Below the pieces are notes generated by a model that was not told the DNA's origin, did not search any database, and worked only from the letters and a program-made list of their open reading frames with translations. This document shows positions 60,374 through 64,000 of a stretch of DNA of 64,000 nt, piece after piece. This DNA is from Porticoccus sp038143955 (GTDB taxonomy: Bacteria > Pseudomonadota > Gammaproteobacteria > Pseudomonadales > Porticoccaceae). The position numbers and the translations under genes are program-made. Position 1 is the first letter of the stretch. Every line of letters starts with the position of its first letter. The stretch lies in contig JAYQMT010000005.1 of NCBI GenBank assembly GCA_038143955.1, positions 186,001 to 250,000 of the forward strand. The letters are read 5' to 3'.

Positions 60374-62206
60374 TTATTCATCGAGAAAACTTCGTAAATG
60401 ATCAGAACGACTTGGGTGACGCAGTTTACGAAGAGCTTTAGCTTCAATCTGACGAATTCTTTCGCGTGTTACATCAAACTGTTTCCCAACTTCTTCGAGT
60501 GTATGGTCTGTGTTCATATCAATACCAAAACGCATACGAAGTACTTTTGCTTCTCTCATAGTTAAGCCATTCAACACATCTCTAGTTGCATCAGTTAAGC
60601 TATCATTAGTCGCAAAATCTACAGGGGATAGAATATTAATATCTTCAATGAAATCACCTAAATGGGAATCGTCATCGTCACCTATCGGTGTTTCCATTGA
60701 AATGGGTTCTTTAGCGATCTTAAGTACTTTGCGAATTTTATCTTCGGGCATTTCCATACGCTCACCTAATTCTTCAGGTGTTGGTTCTCTGCCAACTTCT
60801 TGAAGCATTTGTCTTGAGATACGGTTGAGTTTATTGATTGTTTCAATCATATGCACAGGAATTCTTATAGTGCGCGCCTGATCAGCAATAGACCGAGTGA
60901 TAGCTTGTCGAATCCACCAAGTAGCGTAGGTTGAAAATTTATAGCCGCGCCTATATTCAAATTTATCAACTGCTTTCATTAATCCAATATTGCCTTCTTG
61001 TATTAGATCAAGAAACTGAAGCCCTCTATTGGTATATTTCTTTGCAATAGATATAACTAAACGTAGATTTGCTTCAACCATTTCTTTTTTAGCTCTTCGT
61101 GCTTTAGCTTCGCCAATAGACATACGTCGATTAATATCTTTAACTTGAGTGATAGTTAGACCATTTTTTTCAGATATACGACCTAATCTTCGTTGTGCTC
61201 TTTTTATTTCGATTTCATGATCTCTTAGTTTTTCTGCACATGGGTGACCTTGTTGACAAATTTCTTCAGTCCAATTCTCATTGGTTTCATTTCCTGGAAA
61301 ACTTTTTATAAAGTCCGCACGGGGCATTCTTGCTTGTCGAACAACCATACTCGTAATTTGTCTTTCTGACGATCTAATTATTGACAGTGTTTCTCGGACA
61401 ATAGCAATTAGGAGATCAAATTTACGTGGAGCTAGTTTCAAATACTTAAAGTGACTACTGAGCTCTTTAATAGCTTTTCTAGTTAATTTATGGTCACGTC
61501 CATTTTTTTCTATTGCTTTTTTAGCGCTCTTGTTTAGTTTTCGAAGTAAATCAAAACGTTCTTTTGCCTCTACTGGATCTAATCCGGTATCCTCCTCCTC
61601 CTCGGCATCCTCAACTACAGCATCTAAATTATTTTCTTCATCTTCTTTTTTTGCTGCCTCCGCTTGAGCTAGAGCTGAGGGTACGTGTGCCATTGGGTTA
61701 AGGTAGCCAATAAGAATATCTGCAAGCTTCCGTTCATCTGTTTCGATTAAATCATATTCTTCAATGATATAGTCAACTATATTTGGCCATTCGGCTATTG
61801 AGGACATCAGTTCACGAGTTCCTTCTTCAATTCGTTTTGCAATTTCTATTTCGCCTTCGCGGGTAAGTAGTTCAACAGTACCCATTTCTCGCATATACAT
61901 ACGCACAGGATCGGTAGTCCGATGCTGTTCAGTTTCTACAGCAGCAAGTGCAGCAGCAGCCTCTGCGGCAGCAACCTCATCTGTGGTTATATCTGCAGTA
62001 CTTAAGAGATCTTCTGCATCAGGAGCATTTTCAAATACACTTATACCCATATCAGTAAGATTTTGAATAATATCTTCAACTTGATCAGGGTCAGATATAT
62101 CTTCAGGTAAGTGATCATTCACCTCAGAATAAGTTAGGTAACCCTGTTCTCTTCCTTTGGTTATTAAATTCTTTATGCGTGACTGTTGTTGTGCGCTACC
62201 GCTCAT
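60374..62206 (-). CDS. rpoD: RNA polymerase sigma factor RpoD (sigma-70)
   Basis: 610 aa, normal length for a primary sigma factor. Region 1.1 at the N-terminus, TDPVRMYMREMGT (1.2), an acidic non-conserved insert (about 180-215, EEEEDTG), region 2 with IQEGNIGLMKAVDKFEYRRG and FSTYATWWIRQAI (-10 recognition), region 3 and region 4 with VTRERIRQIEAKALRKLRHP (-35 recognition). Uninterrupted. It follows dnaG as in E. coli and is 20 bp from the tRNA. Confidence 0.98.
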   Translation of the reverse strand: MSGSAQQQSRIKNLITKGREQGYLTYSEVNDHLPEDISDPDQVEDIIQNLTDMGISVFENAPDAEDLLSTADITTDEVAAAEAAAALAAVETEQHRTTDPVRMYMREMGTVELLTREGEIEIAKRIEEGTRELMSSIAEWPNIVDYIIEEYDLIETDERKLADILIGYLNPMAHVPSALAQAEAAKKEDEENNLDAVVEDAEEEEDTGLDPVEAKERFDLLRKLNKSAKKAIEKNGRDHKLTRKAIKELSSHFKYLKLAPRKFDLLIAIVRETLSIIRSSERQITSMVVRQARMPRADFIKSFPGNETNENWTEEICQQGHPCAEKLRDHEIEIKRAQRRLGRISEKNGLTITQVKDINRRMSIGEAKARRAKKEMVEANLRLVISIAKKYTNRGLQFLDLIQEGNIGLMKAVDKFEYRRGYKFSTYATWWIRQAITRSIADQARTIRIPVHMIETINKLNRISRQMLQEVGREPTPEELGERMEMPEDKIRKVLKIAKEPISMETPIGDDDDSHLGDFIEDINILSPVDFATNDSLTDATRDVLNGLTMREAKVLRMRFGIDMNTDHTLEEVGKQFDVTRERIRQIEAKALRKLRHPSRSDHLRSFLDE

Positions 62207-62318
62207 ATATGATCTGCTATGACTAAAGTTAGGTGGGTATGATTTTTGATATTATTATACTGAAATAAATCCATCTTGTCCTATGCAAGAAGATAAAATA
62301 AGCTTATTTTTAGCTCAA

Positions 62319-64000
62319 TTAAACTCTTGGCTTCGAAGCAATTCGGTTGAAAAGAGACCTCATTTCTTCATTCTTTTGGTCTGAAGTAAGCTTGAACCAT
62401 GCTCTATTGAGGCTTTTTAAGGCGTGATCATCAATATTTTCTTTTGAGTCGAGATAATCAAATAGAGCTAAAGGCTCCATTTCATAAAGTGAGTCTCTTA
62501 AAAGTCTAGTTAATATTTCTTTAAATTCTTTCTCGTTATCCCTGCTACTATTTGTTAGCGGACGAAACATATCTGTAGCAATAATTTTAGTGAAATGGTC
62601 CGCTTGTTCTGTATCATCGATGCTCCGCATGCTTCCTATGATATGATTTAAAGTATAGTCAGGATTTTTCGAATAATTTTTGTTAAAGATTCCAGCATAT
62701 TAGATCCATCAATCTTTAAGTCCATTAACTTTTCATTTTCAGGCAAGCACTTTTCTAACTCCGGTTGATTAGCCAATAGAGCAATTAGCGTATAAATGGC
62801 AGGCATTTTTACATATTTTTTTGTGTTAGAGGAAATTTTGATTTCCGGAGCAGTTCTATTTCTTAGTCTACTATGATCCAGGTGATGATCTATTGGCTGT
62901 TCTGAGTTCTCATCAAAGTATACATTTGGGATATAGGTAGATTGATTATTATTATTTTCTAATTTTACAAGACCTTTAAGTTCACTTTCTTCTAAATCAG
63001 TTTTTTTAGACAAGGCTCTGATCATCAGAGTTCTAAATACTCCACTAGGCATTTTATGTATCAAAGGTATAACAAGTTTACTAAGTTTTGCCTTTCCGTC
63101 TACAGAATTATGGTCATATTCAGCAGAAATTGACTCGAAAATAAACTCTGATAAAGGTGTTGCATTCGCAACTAACTCAAGAAATTTTTTTGCGCCAATT
63201 TTGCGGATTATTGTGTCTGGATCTTCACCTTCAGGAAGGAACATAAATTTTACCGACCTTCCATCCACTATTATAGAAAGTGAAGTATCTAAAGCTCGAT
63301 AAGCAGCTTTTTTTCCAGCTTCATCTCCGTCAAAGCAAAAAATAACCTCAGATGTATATCGGAATATCTTATTTAGATGTTCAATAGTAACTGCTGTTCC
63401 AAGAGTAGCGACAGTATTATGAACACCATTTTGCGCAAGTACTGCAACATCCATATAGCCTTCTACAACTATTAAATTTTCAATACTACGAAAATGTCTA
63501 TTAGCTTCATAAAGACCATAAAGCTCTCGTCCTTTATGAAAGAGTGGTGTTTCAGGTGAGTTTAGGTATTTTGGCTTCTCATCACTTAGCACTCTACCAC
63601 CAAAACCGATAGTCCTTCCACGAATGTCTCTGATAGGAAACATAATTCTATTTCGAAAACGATCATAGAGTTTACCTTCTTCATTTCGATCAATAAGAAG
63701 CCCTACAATTTTTAGTTGCTCTACTTTTTCTTCAGTTTTTCCTAGATTTTTAAGTAAGTTTTCCCAACCAGGTGAAGCAAAGCCGATTCCGAAATTACGA
63801 GCAGTTTCTCCATTTAGGCCTCTAGATTTTAGGTAATCAATAGCCTTTTTTGCATTCGTTGGATCTCTTAGATTTCGTCGGTAAAAGGTGTCAGCATCTT
63901 TGATAACAGGAAAAAGTAATTTTTTATAATTTCTTTCAGAATCTTTACTGATGGCTTCAGCAGGCATCTCTAGCCCAACACGTTTTGCCAGATTTTCGAT
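62319..64000 (-). CDS. dnaG: DNA primase DnaG (partial, one frameshift)
   Basis: Runs off the right edge: the N-terminal zinc-binding domain is outside the window. The catalytic core is present with SRGLNGETARNFGIG, RNRIMFPIRDIRGRTIGFGGR and the Toprim motifs VEGYMDVAVLAQNG and FCFDGDEAGKKAA. The DnaB-binding C-terminal domain follows. The frame breaks near 62675, where an A-run of 5 needs 6; repair joins IIRKNPDYTLNHIIGSM. Makes replication primers; in the usual dnaG-rpoD operon. Confidence 0.96.

Noticed and set aside
1..64000. CRISPR arrays, insertion sequences, prophage
   Set aside because: No regularly spaced repeats, transposase or phage genes were seen on either strand.

Overview
The window is 64 kb of AT-rich chromosome from a gammaproteobacterium. 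Evidence is gammaproteobacterial gene order: cyaY/lptM/lysA/dapF/DUF484/xerC; hemC-hemD-hemX-hemY; aroK-aroB then gltB-gltD; psd-rhodanese-rsgA/orn/queG/tsaE/amidase; and dnaG-rpoD-tRNA-Ile2. A fused BioH-BioC protein and a DUF3094 protein behind bioD point to the Cellvibrionales/Pseudomonadales side of the class, probably a free-living marine bacterium. This placement is an inference; no rRNA is present. I see no prophage, IS element or CRISPR array.

The sequence has a strong technical signature. About 36 single-base frameshifts break some 20 genes, including genes that should be essential (gltB, hemC, aroB, dnaG, orn, argH). Nearly all sit in homopolymer runs, and about 32 are repaired by adding one base to the run. 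I therefore annotate each broken gene as one CDS and name the frameshift sites. Most are probably consensus errors rather than real pseudogenes.

Layout. 1-4.4 kb: sfsA, ubiK, then a nitrogen block (TorF-type porin, glnK, amtB, second glnK) behind a clear sigma-54 promoter with two NtrC-like sites. 4.4-10.2 kb: xerC, DUF484, dapF, lysA, lptM on the minus strand, then cyaY and argH. 10.4-14.6 kb: haem genes hemCDXY. 14.7-17.6 kb: pckA and a HAD-phosphatase/HslR fusion. 17.7-26.5 kb: aroK, aroB, gltB, gltD, hemE. 26.5-33.4 kb: psd, rhodanese, rsgA, orn, queG, tsaE, amidase. 33.5-39.3 kb: cysE and the biotin operon bioB-bioF-bioHC-bioD-DUF3094. 39.4-41.1 kb: a CurA-like reductase and a DUF3237 protein.

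41.1-53.8 kb is the most interesting part: a compact minus-strand operon of twelve genes with overlapping or nearly abutting junctions. It encodes a secreted TPR protein with a TonB-like C-terminus, four lipoproteins, a membrane-anchored TPR protein, a membrane-anchored PEGA-SUMF1 protein, a small secreted protein, a MotA/TolQ/ExbB-type channel subunit, an Hsp70/actin-like ATPase-fold protein, and two VWA proteins whose N-terminal membrane segments resemble that of ExbD. I recognise the domains but not the system. The arrangement suggests a proton-motive-force-driven envelope complex.

53.9-59.8 kb: an AEC transporter, a CaiB-type CoA-transferase, the RegB/RegA redox two-component pair, a His/Met-rich outer-membrane protein and a NYN-domain nuclease. 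A truncated arfB remnant follows. 60.3-64 kb: tRNA-Ile(CAU), rpoD and dnaG, which runs off the right edge.
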